A DNA stretch of 64,000 nt, taken from NCBI RefSeq assembly GCF_014640555.1, contig NZ_BMHE01000004.1:30997-94996 (forward strand), written 5' to 3'. The notes under the pieces were generated by a model. The model saw only the letters and a list, made by a program, of their open reading frames with translations. It had not been told where the DNA came from and did not search any database. Positions within the stretch are counted from its first letter, which is position 1; each line of letters begins with the position of its first letter. Origin of the DNA: Paenibacillus marchantiophytorum (GTDB taxonomy: Bacteria > Bacillota > Bacilli > Paenibacillales > NBRC-103111). Positions 16,907-25,908 of the stretch are shown in pieces. The position numbers and the translations under genes are program-made.

Positions 16907-18205
16907 TTATTTCGCTGCTGGTGTCGCCGAAGGAGCGGCTGAAGCGGCCGCCGCATCTACTTTTTGTCCATCCTTCAAGGTGTTTTGTCCGGTTACCACT
17001 AAGCTCTCGCCGTCTTTGACACCTTCTAGCACTTCCTGATATTCGCCGTTGATTCGTCCCAGTTTCACTTTGCGTTTCTGATATTGATCGCCTTGTTTCA
17101 CAAATACAAAGGTATTCGATTCTTCACGAATGATACTCAAGGTCGGAATTGCAACTACTTTCTCTTCCGTTTCCGTTGTCAGTTGTACCATGAACCGGCT
17201 GCCTGGCTGCAGTTTATGATCGCTGTTCGGTACATCCAACTCCAACGTATACGTTTTGGTTGCAGCACTCATAATAGGCGCTAAATAACTAATTTGGGCT
17301 GTGCCCTTTTTATCTGGTTGATCTGGATTATAGAAAATAAGTTCTTTTTTGCCTTTGGTGAGCTGATAGTTGGTCTCAGAAAGCTCCGTTTTGATTTTGA
17401 TCGGATCAATTTGCTGTACTTGACCTACTTTGCCTGCCGCGGCATTCACCGTTTGTCCAACAACGATATTAAAATCTGTTAACACGCCATTGCCTGGAGC
17501 TTTGATTTCATAGTTTTCAAGTGCGCGTGTGGCATCATCCAAAGATAAGCTGGCTGACTCCGACTGCGTCAAGATGGAGGAAATCGAATCCGAGTTATCG
17601 AAAGCGCTCAGCTTGCTTTGCGCCGCATCTAGACTCATCTGTGCGTTATCCAATGCTTGTTTCACTTGATCTACCTGATGTTGAACAGCCGTTCCCGCAT
17701 CGAAATCATTGCGGATTTTATTATAATCCTGCTGCGCATTCTTCAAGGCTGTTTGGGAACGAGTGACATTGTCCGCCAAATCTTTGCGGTTATTTACTTT
17801 GTTATCCTTGGCTTGCTGCAAGGACTCTTGTGCGCTTCTTACGGACAGCTCGCTCTTGCGCTTGTTTGACAGGGCATCCTTATTGTCCAGAACGAAGAGG
17901 ACATCCCCCTTCTGGACATATTCACCGCGGCTTTTCAGCACTTGTGTGACTTCGCCGTTCGCTTTGGCTACGACATCCAGTGTCGTGCCTGCCGCAACAT
18001 CGGCTACCTGTTCAATAGGGTTGCTAATTTTCTGCTTCTTAATATCTTCCGTTTTCACGGTGCGTGGAGCTAGTTGAACCGTTGCAGCCCCATTTGCTCC
18101 GGGAGCTGAACAAGCTGATGCGAGGAGCGCGGCTGCTGTAAGCAGCGCGATCACTCCCATCCCACGATATTTGAATTTCCTTTTGTGCGAACGATCGTTA
18201 ATCAT
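16907..18205 (-). CDS. RND/HlyD-family adaptor lipoprotein
   Basis: A 432-residue membrane-fusion protein. The N-terminus is basic followed by LLASAC, a lipobox with the acylated Cys near residue 32. A split biotinyl-lipoyl domain (GEVTQVLKSRGEYVQKGDVLFVLDN and later APGNGVLTDFNIVVGQTV) flanks a coiled-coil hairpin. A beta-barrel part and a C-terminal membrane-proximal domain (LEGVKDGESLVVTGQNTLKDGQKV) follow. It would couple the RND pump to the cell envelope; Gram-positive bacteria have no outer membrane channel, so it is anchored on the outer face of the membrane. It starts 11 bases after the pump gene with AGGAGG, so the two are cotranscribed. Confidence 0.9.
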   Translation of the reverse strand: MINDRSHKRKFKYRGMGVIALLTAAALLASACSAPGANGAATVQLAPRTVKTEDIKKQKISNPIEQVADVAAGTTLDVVAKANGEVTQVLKSRGEYVQKGDVLFVLDNKDALSNKRKSELSVRSAQESLQQAKDNKVNNRKDLADNVTRSQTALKNAQQDYNKIRNDFDAGTAVQHQVDQVKQALDNAQMSLDAAQSKLSAFDNSDSISSILTQSESASLSLDDATRALENYEIKAPGNGVLTDFNIVVGQTVNAAAGKVGQVQQIDPIKIKTELSETNYQLTKGKKELIFYNPDQPDKKGTAQISYLAPIMSAATKTYTLELDVPNSDHKLQPGSRFMVQLTTETEEKVVAIPTLSIIREESNTFVFVKQGDQYQKRKVKLGRINGEYQEVLEGVKDGESLVVTGQNTLKDGQKVDAAAASAAPSATPAAK

Positions 18206-18216
18206 CTATGTGCCTC

Positions 18217-21200
18217 CTATACCTCTAACGTACTTGGTGTTATTTGTTCGGAACCTTTTTTGCGTTTGAACTTACTGCTGAATCGGTTTTTCGTGCTTTC
18301 AATCAATTCATAAATGATTGGCACGACAACGAGTGTCAGCAATGTTGAAGTAATCAAACCACCGATAACAACAACGCCCAATCCTTTACCGATTAACCCG
18401 CCTTCAGCGGAAATTCCTAAAGCTAAAGGCACGAGGGCCATAATCGTAGCGCCCGCCGTCATAATAATCGGACGAAGTCTGACTTTCCCTGCTTCGATCA
18501 ATGCATGACGTACGGTATAACCTTCATCGCGCAATTGCTGCGCTCTGTCAATTAAGACAATCGCGTTCGTCACGACGATACCAATCAGCATGAGGAATCC
18601 GATCATGGAAGTTACGGTCAACGGTTCTCTGGCAATAACAAGTCCGAGCAGTCCCCCAATAACAGCGAGCGGTAAAGAGAATAGAATCGCAAAAGGTGCG
18701 CTGGCATTACCGAAGGCCAATACCATGATCAAGTAAACTACAAAGATGGCAGCTGCCATAGCAACGAACAATTGTTTGAAGCTGTCATTAACATCGTCCG
18801 ACACGCCTGTAACTTTCGGCGTTACGCCTTCTGGCAGTTGAACTTCTTTCAATGCAGCGCTCAGCTTAGTGCTGACGGCAGTTTTATTCTTATCGTTAAT
18901 TTTCGCTGTAACTTTGACAAGTTGCTGCTGATCTTCACGCGCCAATGATGCTGCGCCTTTAATTTCATTGATTTTGGCAACTTCTTTGAGCAGCACTTTG
19001 GATCCGTTTGTAGCGGTTAATGGGATATTGCCCAATTTCTCAAGGGTATCTTTATCCACTTTATCCAGCGATACGGTTGTTGTATAGACGATATTGTCAA
19101 ACTTCATGTCGCCCAAACTTTGTTTCTGAATCCATGCACGCGCTGTATCTCGAACTGAGGATGAGCTTAAGCCATACGCTCTTGCTTTCTTCTGATCCAC
19201 AGCGATTTCAATTTCGGTTTTTGCATCACTTAAATTGTCGGCAATCTCGCTAAGTTCTGGGAAAGCTTGCAGCTTCTCCTTCACTATGCCTGCCGCTTTT
19301 TCTAATTGCAATTGATCTTCACCTTGCAAGGTGTAAGCGAAGTCTGTCGATGCAACGCCAAAGTCGCCTTCCATAGACTTGGACTGTACATCCGAACCGT
19401 TAGGCAATTCGGATAAGATATAAGCCTTCATTTCCGCAGTTACTAGTGTAGGATCAACTTTATCATTCAATTGAACGAAAATTTGCGATGCGTACGGTAT
19501 CCGTTCATCATCTTTCCCAGCGTAACCGACTAAGCCTTCAACAAATTTAAACACAGGCTCACCCGTAGAATCTTTGGCACCTAGGAAAAAGGTTTCGATT
19601 TCTCTGGTTTTCGCATCCGTCGCCTCAAAAGAAGTGGCATACGGCAATTTCAACTGGAAGTATAGTGTTGTCGATGGTTTGGAAGCTGGCAAGAAAGCAA
19701 CGGACAGGAAAGGTACGGTTCCTGCGATCGTGACAACGAGCAGCAGCAATGAAATAAGCAGTGTTTTAATGCGATTTGTCAAACTCCACGTTAACACTTT
19801 TTCATAGAATGTTGTCAAACGTGTCGGTTTGTTTTCATCATGTTGCACCTTGCCTGGCTTACTGCGAAGCACAAGCAGTTTGGACAACATCGGAATCACG
19901 GTTAAGGCAACAATTAAGGAAGATAATAGAGCACAAGCGATAGTTAATGCAAAAGGTCTAAAGAATCCGCCAACCACACCGGTTACCAATGCCAGTGGAG
20001 CAAAAACGCCGACAGTGGCAAGCGTTGAAGACGTAATAGCCATAGAAACTTGCTTCGTTGCTAACGCGATAACGGACTCTTTGCGTTCCTGCGCTTTTTC
20101 CAAGGAAGCATAAATATTCTCGATAACGACAATTGAGTCATCGACGACACGTCCTACGGCGATAAAGATACCGCCCAGCGTCATCGTATTCAAGGTTAAG
20201 CCCAACTGGGACATTAACAACAAGGTAATCAAGATAGACAATGGAATTGAGACTAGAACGATTAACGTCATCCGTACGTTTCTTAGGAAAACGAGAATCA
20301 TCAAGGAGGCTAGAATGGCTCCCACGATACCTTCACGGACAAGCCCAGCGATCGATTCTTTAATTTGATCGGCACTATTGTACGTATTTTTGAACGTAAT
20401 ATTAGGAAGCGTTGTGTGCCATTCTTCAATCATTTTCTCAATCGAACCGGAGAATTCTACCGCATTGGCACTGCCAGCTTTGTACAAAATCAACCCAATC
20501 GCTGGTTTGCCATCCAATCGACCATTGAAGTCTGACTCCGTAATAGCCTTAACTTTGGACACTTGATTAAGTAAAACAACATCGCCTTTAGGCGTTGTAA
20601 TCTCGACTTGCTCTAGATCGAACAAGCTGGATAAATTACCGGTCACACGCGTCATTTTGTTATTGCCGCTAATTTCGACGCTGCCAATCGGACTTGCAGC
20701 CGCGGCGGAATTAATCGCGTTGCTCACCATGCCTGGTGACAAACCATAAACATCAAGGGCTGAAGCATCCAGCTCAATATCCAGAGATGTGCTTCTGGCG
20801 CCAATAACGTCCATGTGGTCAATCCCTTTAATCCCTTCAAGCCCTGGCTTGATCTTATCTTTAAAGGACTTGTCTAGTTCAGTCTGGCTAACCCCGTCAT
20901 TGGCGTAAGCAACTAAATAGTTGGAAGGGAATGAAGCTGCCCCGAATGTGGAAGCCTTAGGAGCTCCCGCTGTAGCAGGAAGCTTAACTTCCGCCAACAT
21001 GTCTTGCACAGCTTGTTTTTTCTTATCAATGTCAACGTTTTGTTTGAACATGATGATAACCATGGAGAAATTATCACTCGACGTTGATTGCATCGAATCC
21101 AAATCTTCGAGATTCGCTAGCTTTTCTTCGATCGGATCGGTAATTTCATCCATGACATCCTTTGGAGCTCCTGTATACGTAGTCGTTACAGCAACTACCG

Positions 21201-21330
21201 GGAAAGAAACGTTCGGCATGTTCTCTACTTTAAGCTGTGTAGCTGAATAAAGTCCGCCTACGAAAAGCATGATCATGATTATAAATAAGGCCGAAACATT
21301 TTTCATGGAAAAGTGTGTAAGTCGATTCAT
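18217..21330 (-). CDS. RND-family efflux pump (AcrB/SwrC-like)
   Basis: A 1037-residue RND permease with two large extracytoplasmic loops and 12 helices. The fourth helix carries GRVVDDSIVVIEN, with the two Asp of the proton relay (AcrB D407/D408), and the second half repeats the helix pattern (GIVVTNAIVLIDRA). It is related to SwrC/YerP of Bacillus, which exports surfactin-like lipopeptides. ATG at 21330 follows GAGGGGAG. It forms an operon with the adaptor lipoprotein and is preceded by an 11-bp-periodic direct repeat, next to the two-component system genes. Confidence 0.92.
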   Translation of the reverse strand: MNRLTHFSMKNVSALFIIMIMLFVGGLYSATQLKVENMPNVSFPVVAVTTTYTGAPKDVMDEITDPIEEKLANLEDLDSMQSTSSDNFSMVIIMFKQNVDIDKKKQAVQDMLAEVKLPATAGAPKASTFGAASFPSNYLVAYANDGVSQTELDKSFKDKIKPGLEGIKGIDHMDVIGARSTSLDIELDASALDVYGLSPGMVSNAINSAAAASPIGSVEISGNNKMTRVTGNLSSLFDLEQVEITTPKGDVVLLNQVSKVKAITESDFNGRLDGKPAIGLILYKAGSANAVEFSGSIEKMIEEWHTTLPNITFKNTYNSADQIKESIAGLVREGIVGAILASLMILVFLRNVRMTLIVLVSIPLSILITLLLMSQLGLTLNTMTLGGIFIAVGRVVDDSIVVIENIYASLEKAQERKESVIALATKQVSMAITSSTLATVGVFAPLALVTGVVGGFFRPFALTIACALLSSLIVALTVIPMLSKLLVLRSKPGKVQHDENKPTRLTTFYEKVLTWSLTNRIKTLLISLLLLVVTIAGTVPFLSVAFLPASKPSTTLYFQLKLPYATSFEATDAKTREIETFFLGAKDSTGEPVFKFVEGLVGYAGKDDERIPYASQIFVQLNDKVDPTLVTAEMKAYILSELPNGSDVQSKSMEGDFGVASTDFAYTLQGEDQLQLEKAAGIVKEKLQAFPELSEIADNLSDAKTEIEIAVDQKKARAYGLSSSSVRDTARAWIQKQSLGDMKFDNIVYTTTVSLDKVDKDTLEKLGNIPLTATNGSKVLLKEVAKINEIKGAASLAREDQQQLVKVTAKINDKNKTAVSTKLSAALKEVQLPEGVTPKVTGVSDDVNDSFKQLFVAMAAAIFVVYLIMVLAFGNASAPFAILFSLPLAVIGGLLGLVIAREPLTVTSMIGFLMLIGIVVTNAIVLIDRAQQLRDEGYTVRHALIEAGKVRLRPIIMTAGATIMALVPLALGISAEGGLIGKGLGVVVIGGLITSTLLTLVVVPIIYELIESTKNRFSSKFKRKKGSEQITPSTLEV

Positions 21331-21377
21331 TCCTGTACTCCCCTCATCAAATGATTATTAACCTAAGATACACGTAC

Positions 21378-21397
21378 AATATGAACCCAATATGAAC
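21378..21397 (-). promoter_or_regulatory. 11-bp-periodic direct repeat upstream of the RND pump (candidate response-regulator site)
   Basis: On the minus strand GTTCATATT occurs twice with an exact period of 11 bases, about 50-70 bases before the pump start. OmpR/PhoB-type regulators bind such direct repeats of one helical turn. The adjacent gene pair encodes that regulator class. Confidence 0.5.
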
Positions 21398-21404
21398 AAA
21401 CCAA

Positions 21405-21432
21405 AAAAACCCTGAAAATAATGTCAGGGTTT
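21405..21432 (-). terminator. Terminator after the histidine kinase gene
   Basis: AAACCCTGA and TCAGGGTTT pair with an 8-base loop, followed on the minus strand by T7. It separates the kinase transcript from the RND operon, so the pump needs its own promoter. Confidence 0.85.
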
Positions 21433-21438
21433 CTCTGT

Positions 21439-22833
21439 CTACTTTTTATTCGGATAGTTCATAATGGGAATCGTCACGGAAAATCGTGTGCCATGATCTA
21501 TCTCGCTGTGGACTTCAATCACGCCATGATGCAATTCAACAATTTTACGCACGATAGCCAGCCCCAAACCGCTTCCATCTGTTTCACGCTCTCTGGCTGC
21601 ATCCGCTTTATAGAATCTCTCAAAAATGCGTTCAAGATCAACTGCCGGGATCCCCCGCCCTGTATCTAGAATACTGATCCGAATCCGATCATTCAGCGGT
21701 TGCAAATGAATTCGAATCGCGCCGCCGGAAGGTGTGAATTTGATCGCATTGCCAAGCAAATTCATCCATACCTGACTTAATTGGTCACTGTCTGCGGTTA
21801 TTTTCACACGAGGAAGCTCCAAGTCCAAGTCCAACTGCTTACTCGACCACTGCGGCTCATAGAAGACAACGACTCTACGCAGTTGTTCATCTAGATCGTA
21901 AGTAGTGGGTTTAAAAGGATGATGCTCCGATTCCAGCGAAGCCAACTTGAGCAGGTTTTCACTAAGCCGTGACAACCGTTCACTCTCTCGTTCAATGATT
22001 ACCAAATAATGATCGCGTTCGGACACATCGAGGTCTGCATTGCGCAGCACCTTGGAGAAACCACGAATGGACGTCAACGGCGATTGAATTTCATGCGATA
22101 CGTTCGAGACGAAGTCTTGTCTCATCTGTTCGAGTTGTTTCAGCTCGCCAGCCATATGATTAAAGCTATGTGCCAACATACCCAGTTCATCCTTCTGTTT
22201 GACAGAGACATGAACATTGAAATTGCCGCGGGATAAACGTTCCGTCGCCAGTGTCAGCTTCTTGAGTGGATTTACCAAATACCGCGAAGCAATCAGAATG
22301 AGCAGACTTCCAACAGCAAGCACGATAACAAGCACATAAATAATAAGCTTCTGGATTTGACGCTGCACATCTTTCGAAATATTCGGATGGATGAATAAGG
22401 CATACACCTTGCCACCGATATGAAAAGGCACCCCAACTTTAATCCGATTAAATGGATCTTTGGAGCCCTCATAATCGAGACTCTTATAAATGTCACCAGC
22501 CAGGACGGCAGCCACTTCAGAAGCCTGAATACGTGGGAGCCCTCTTCTATCCAACATGATTGGCGTTGAGGGATGTCCCTTATCGTCAAACAAGGTAAAA
22601 CTATAATTCTCATTAAGCCGATTAGTCCCTGATAAAAAAGCATCTAAATTACTGGGCTGTATGTCTTCAGTCAGGGTAGTCAACTGCTTGCCCATCGCCA
22701 GCATCTCGGCTTGTACCTCCGCTGAGAGGCGATTAGTGAACATGAAAGTCGCCAGCGGAAAAGCAACCAATACGCTTATGACAACAATCGCTAAGAACGT
22801 TAAAACCACTCTGGTATAGAGGGATTTAATCAT
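21439..22833 (-). CDS. Sensor histidine kinase (HAMP-HisKA-HATPase)
   Basis: The 464-residue membrane kinase has a helix at about 8-30, an extracytoplasmic sensing part (about 31-165), a second helix near 166-187 and a HAMP linker. The H-box is VSHEIQSPL; the ATP-binding boxes follow as NLLGNAIKFTP (N), DTGRGIP (G1), FERFYKAD (F) and GSGLGLAI (G2). It phosphorylates the response regulator encoded just upstream, whose stop overlaps its ATG by four bases. Location next to an RND pump suggests sensing of envelope stress or an amphiphile. The ligand is unknown. Confidence 0.92.
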   Translation of the reverse strand: MIKSLYTRVVLTFLAIVVISVLVAFPLATFMFTNRLSAEVQAEMLAMGKQLTTLTEDIQPSNLDAFLSGTNRLNENYSFTLFDDKGHPSTPIMLDRRGLPRIQASEVAAVLAGDIYKSLDYEGSKDPFNRIKVGVPFHIGGKVYALFIHPNISKDVQRQIQKLIIYVLVIVLAVGSLLILIASRYLVNPLKKLTLATERLSRGNFNVHVSVKQKDELGMLAHSFNHMAGELKQLEQMRQDFVSNVSHEIQSPLTSIRGFSKVLRNADLDVSERDHYLVIIERESERLSRLSENLLKLASLESEHHPFKPTTYDLDEQLRRVVVFYEPQWSSKQLDLDLELPRVKITADSDQLSQVWMNLLGNAIKFTPSGGAIRIHLQPLNDRIRISILDTGRGIPAVDLERIFERFYKADAARERETDGSGLGLAIVRKIVELHHGVIEVHSEIDHGTRFSVTIPIMNYPNKK

Positions 22834-23507
22834 GACCGCACCTCAAGCCTATAGCCCAGTCCGCGAATTGTCGCAATATGAAACTCCTCGGTAAGCGGCT
22901 CGAAGCGCTCTCGCAATCTTTTGATATGAACATCGACCGTTCGCTCGTCGCCCTCATAATCCATCCCCCAGATTTGTTCAATCAGTTGGGTTCTGGTGAA
23001 AATTTGGGCCGGGTAGCTGGCCAGTTTATACAGAAGCTCGAATTCTTTCAGAGGCAAAGCAAAACGCTGCTCTTGGAGCCGAACCTCGAAAGCCGAGCGA
23101 TCAATGATTACATCGCCTAATGTGATGGTCTGGGATGCATTGATCCGGTACCTTTTCAACAGTGCTTTGACCCGCAAAGCCAGCTCCACGGGATCAAAAG
23201 GTTTCACTAAGTAGTCATCCGTACCCAGTTGGAAACCTTTCACCTTGTGAACAGATTCGCCTTTGGCGGTTACCATCAGCAGCGGAAGATCATTATACCG
23301 CTCTCTTAATTCGCGGCATAGCTCCCAACCATCCATCAAAGGCATCATGACATCCAGCACCACCAGATCTGCTGGCGTTGCCTCTAGCTTTTTGAGCGCT
23401 TCTTGTCCATTGCTAGCCTGCACAACCGTCAAGCCTTCACCAACCAAATAAACGCGAATCAATTCTCTGATGTCGGCATCGTCATCAACCACCATGACCC
23501 TGGTCAT
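22830..23507 (-). CDS. OmpR-family response regulator
   Basis: The 225-residue protein has a receiver domain with the acidic pocket VVDDDAD, phospho-acceptor Asp in VVLDVMMPLMDG (about residue 52) and conserved Lys in VTAKGE. A C-terminal winged helix ends in DERTVDVHIKRLRERFE and IRGLGYRLE. It starts only five bases after the queC stop with a weak ribosome binding site, so translation may depend on queC readthrough. It overlaps the kinase gene by ATGA. The 11-bp direct repeat before the RND gene is its likely target. Confidence 0.92.
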   Translation of the reverse strand: MTRVMVVDDDADIRELIRVYLVGEGLTVVQASNGQEALKKLEATPADLVVLDVMMPLMDGWELCRELRERYNDLPLLMVTAKGESVHKVKGFQLGTDDYLVKPFDPVELALRVKALLKRYRINASQTITLGDVIIDRSAFEVRLQEQRFALPLKEFELLYKLASYPAQIFTRTQLIEQIWGMDYEGDERTVDVHIKRLRERFEPLTEEFHIATIRGLGYRLEVRS

Positions 23508-23512
23508 AAGCT

Positions 23513-24229
23513 TTAAACGAGATAAGGAATAGGGTCTTTGGAACCCGCTTCCTCAAAACCTTTCAAGCGCAGTCTGCAGCTGTCACAAACGCCGCATGCT
23601 TCCGTCTTTCCGTTGTAGCAGGATGTCGTAAGTTCATACGGCACTCCGATTTTCAAGCCTTCTTCGATAATCTTCGCTTTCGTCCAATCAATTAACGGCG
23701 TCTCGATCGTGATGCCCTTGCCTTCTACACCGACCTTCGTCGCTAAAGCGATAACTTCTTCAACTTTATGAATAAACTCCGGACGACAATCCGGATACCC
23801 GCTGTAATCCAAGGCATTGACACCGATATATATGGCTTCCGAACCTGTCACTTCCGCATAGGAGGTGGCAATAGACAGGAAGAGCAGGTTGCGTCCAGGC
23901 ACATACGTAACTGGAATCTCCGACTCCCCTTCTGCGGCCTGTTCCCCATTCATCACATCAGGCACAGCTATACTGTCATCCGTTAGCGCACTTCCACCGA
24001 AATCACGCAAGAAATCCAGCTTGATGATCTTATGACGCTTGCTGACACCGTAATGCTCAGCAACTTGCTTAGCATTTTCAATCTCGATTTTGTGACGCTG
24101 CCCATAGTCAAAAGAAAGCGGGTATAGCTCATAGCCTGCCTCTTCGGCAAGCCCCATGCAGGTTGTACTATCTAATCCGCCACTCAAAATAATGACAGCT
24201 CTTTTCTTCGTCACTTCGCTTGTACTCAT
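23513..24229 (-). CDS. queC: 7-cyano-7-deazaguanine synthase QueC
   Basis: ATP-dependent conversion of 7-carboxy-7-deazaguanine to preQ0 in queuosine synthesis. The PP-loop is ILSGGLDSTTC, then SFDYGQRHKIE, YVPGRN, and a zinc site CYNGKTEACGVCDSC near the C-terminus. Length (238 residues from the ATG) is typical. ATG at 24229 follows GAGGTG by six bases; a GTG at 24238 overlaps that site. It is the third gene of queD-queE-queC, and the response-regulator gene follows after five bases. Confidence 0.96.
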   Translation of the reverse strand: MSTSEVTKKRAVIILSGGLDSTTCMGLAEEAGYELYPLSFDYGQRHKIEIENAKQVAEHYGVSKRHKIIKLDFLRDFGGSALTDDSIAVPDVMNGEQAAEGESEIPVTYVPGRNLLFLSIATSYAEVTGSEAIYIGVNALDYSGYPDCRPEFIHKVEEVIALATKVGVEGKGITIETPLIDWTKAKIIEEGLKIGVPYELTTSCYNGKTEACGVCDSCRLRLKGFEEAGSKDPIPYLV

Positions 24230-24250
24230 CGATTGCACCTCTTTCCTAAA

Positions 24251-24931
24251 TTAAACGCCTCGCATTGCCGGGTCCCAAATGATTTTGTGCAGCTGCATAT
24301 TGAGTTTCACCTTGGACAAGCCCGCGCTCAGCATATGCTCGACAAGCTTATGCGGCGGCATCGTCTCCCACACAGGGCTGAACATTGGCAGCGCCTTCGT
24401 GGGATGCTGCTCCAGCACGTTCACCGCGGTGGAGAAATCGAGCTCGCTGCCGATGACGAACTTAAGCTCGTCCTGTTCGCGCAGCAGCGCGAAATTGCTC
24501 ATAATCATCTGCTCCATCTCTCCGGAGTCGGGCAGCTTGAAGTCCATAATGTAGCGCACCTTAGGCGATGCTACCCGCTCCACAAACATCGCGAGATCGA
24601 TCGCGCCATTCGTCTCGATGTGCAGGTCATCGACCTGCTCCAGCTCGGCGAGCGCTTCAATTAATGCGAGCGACTTCTCGCCGTACAGGAGCGGCTCGCC
24701 GCCGGTCAGGCAAATATGCCGGGAGCGGAACGAACTGACCTTGCTGACAATCTCAGCAATGGTCATGACGTTCTCCGCTTCCGCCGGCGGGTAGCTGTAC
24801 TTGGTGTCACACCAGGTACAGCGCAGATTGCAACCAAAAAGACGGACGAAGATCGTCGGGAACCCGGCACGGGTTCCTTCCCCTTCAACAGTCTCGAAGA
24901 TTTCGACCATCGGAATGCGGATATCTCGCAT
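24251..24931 (-). CDS. queE: 7-carboxy-7-deazaguanine synthase QueE (radical SAM)
   Basis: A radical SAM enzyme that converts 6-carboxytetrahydropterin to 7-carboxy-7-deazaguanine. CNLRCTWC holds the three cluster cysteines, preceded by EIFETVEGEGTRAG, and LTGGEPL is the SAM-binding GGE motif. About 226 residues. The ATG at 24931 shares one base with the queD stop (TAATG), giving tight coupling; a longer frame upstream lies inside queD. The local GC content is higher than in the neighbours. Confidence 0.95.
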   Translation of the reverse strand: MRDIRIPMVEIFETVEGEGTRAGFPTIFVRLFGCNLRCTWCDTKYSYPPAEAENVMTIAEIVSKVSSFRSRHICLTGGEPLLYGEKSLALIEALAELEQVDDLHIETNGAIDLAMFVERVASPKVRYIMDFKLPDSGEMEQMIMSNFALLREQDELKFVIGSELDFSTAVNVLEQHPTKALPMFSPVWETMPPHKLVEHMLSAGLSKVKLNMQLHKIIWDPAMRGV

Positions 24932-25404
24932 TACACATCCTCCTCCATCATGGCGCGCGTGATCGCCGCGTAGCTGGTTGGCGTCTCCCACAAACGAATT
25001 TCCTCCAGCTTAATCGCCGGATACAACTGCTCTTCCACGAGCGCTTGGTGAATTTCTTCATACATCCAAACGATCATATTTTCAGCGGTTGTATTCATAG
25101 CCGGCAGAACATCATTCAAATATTTATGATCCAAACGATCAATGACCCGTTCCTTGGCTATACGTTTAATATCCCCAAAATCTATCGCGATCCCCCGGCT
25201 ATCCACTTGCCCACGCATAATAACTTGAAGCTTGTAGGTATGGCCGTGCAGACTTTTACATTTTCCCTCGTAACAATGCAAATGATGTGCGCTGTCAAAC
25301 GTAAACTCTTTGGAAATCAGAACGAATTTATTGTGATATTTTAATTGGTTCTCTTGGATGTCACGCCCCAACAATTGAACATCTCTGGGGATTTCGTAGC
25401 TCAT
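24931..25404 (-). CDS. queD: 6-carboxytetrahydropterin synthase QueD
   Basis: The 157-residue PTPS-fold enzyme turns dihydroneopterin triphosphate into 6-carboxytetrahydropterin. Zinc ligands are His in FDSAHHLHCYEGKCKSLHGH, and the catalytic Cys lies in GKCKSLHGHTY. The residues HKYLND and ENM follow the family order. ATG at 25404 follows GAGGTGATAG. It is the first gene of the que block, and queF is not in the window. I saw no preQ1 riboswitch upstream; the leader has only a short hairpin and a T8 run. Confidence 0.95.
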   Translation of the reverse strand: MSYEIPRDVQLLGRDIQENQLKYHNKFVLISKEFTFDSAHHLHCYEGKCKSLHGHTYKLQVIMRGQVDSRGIAIDFGDIKRIAKERVIDRLDHKYLNDVLPAMNTTAENMIVWMYEEIHQALVEEQLYPAIKLEEIRLWETPTSYAAITRAMMEEDV

Positions 25405-25466
25405 ATCTATCACCTCATAATAATAAAAAAACAGTACTCTACATGATAGCATGAGGAGCACCATCC

Positions 25467-25748
25467 TCACAATCCATCCGATGGATTCCTTCTCGCTCTG
25501 GGCGACCAGTCCAAATGGCTGCGAATTTCCTGAATCCTCTCATTCTCATCTCTTAAATCCGATTCAATAAGAGCTGTCAAGCTTTCAATCTGATGAATCA
25601 CCGTATCGGGGAGTTCAACTTCCTCCAAAGATTTAACAATATATAACAAACATTGCAGAGTCTCATCCATCAAACTCTTCTTCTTCCCCGTGAGCACAAC
25701 CTCGGATAGAAAAACAAGATGACTCAGTTCTTTTTGCGTCAATTTCAA
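25467..25748 (-). CDS. Small hypothetical helical protein
   Basis: About 93 residues, mostly alpha-helical and rich in Leu/Glu, ending in an Arg-rich tail (SPRARRNPSDGL). No family is recognised. The start is uncertain: TTG at 25748 sits just after a purine-rich AAGGGGGGGG that can serve as ribosome binding site, while ATG 25766 and 25784 have none. It lies 62 bases upstream of queD on the same strand and could be cotranscribed with the que genes. A G8 homopolymer in its start region is a likely slippage spot. Confidence 0.55.
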   Translation of the reverse strand: MKLTQKELSHLVFLSEVVLTGKKKSLMDETLQCLLYIVKSLEEVELPDTVIHQIESLTALIESDLRDENERIQEIRSHLDWSPRARRNPSDGL

Positions 25749-25808
25749 GAGGCCCCCCCCTTCCATGCTTTCATTATCCAACATTTTACGACATCACGAA
25801 AGACTCTC

Positions 25809-25837
25809 TTGACAGTTTTAACTATAACATTTATGAT
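25809..25837 (+). promoter_or_regulatory. Consensus sigma-A promoter of the nitroreductase gene
   Basis: TTGACA (25809-25814) and TATGAT (25832-25837) are separated by exactly 17 bases and lie about 70 bases before the ATG. This is the best vegetative promoter in the window and predicts high expression. Confidence 0.85.
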
Positions 25838-25908
25838 TACAGTATATTTTGTTAGTAAATAAACCACACTATAAAGAATTCATTTTTATTTCCTGGAGGG
25901 AAACCCTA

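Noticed and set aside
24233..24664. Plus-strand 143-residue frame opposite queE
   Set aside because: His/Arg-rich antisense shadow of a GC-rich part of queE, with no ribosome binding site.
25405..25500. preQ1 riboswitch before queD
   Set aside because: The leader has a hairpin (TGAGGA/TCCTCA) and a T8 run but not the conserved preQ1-I core or tail. A covariance search would be decisive.
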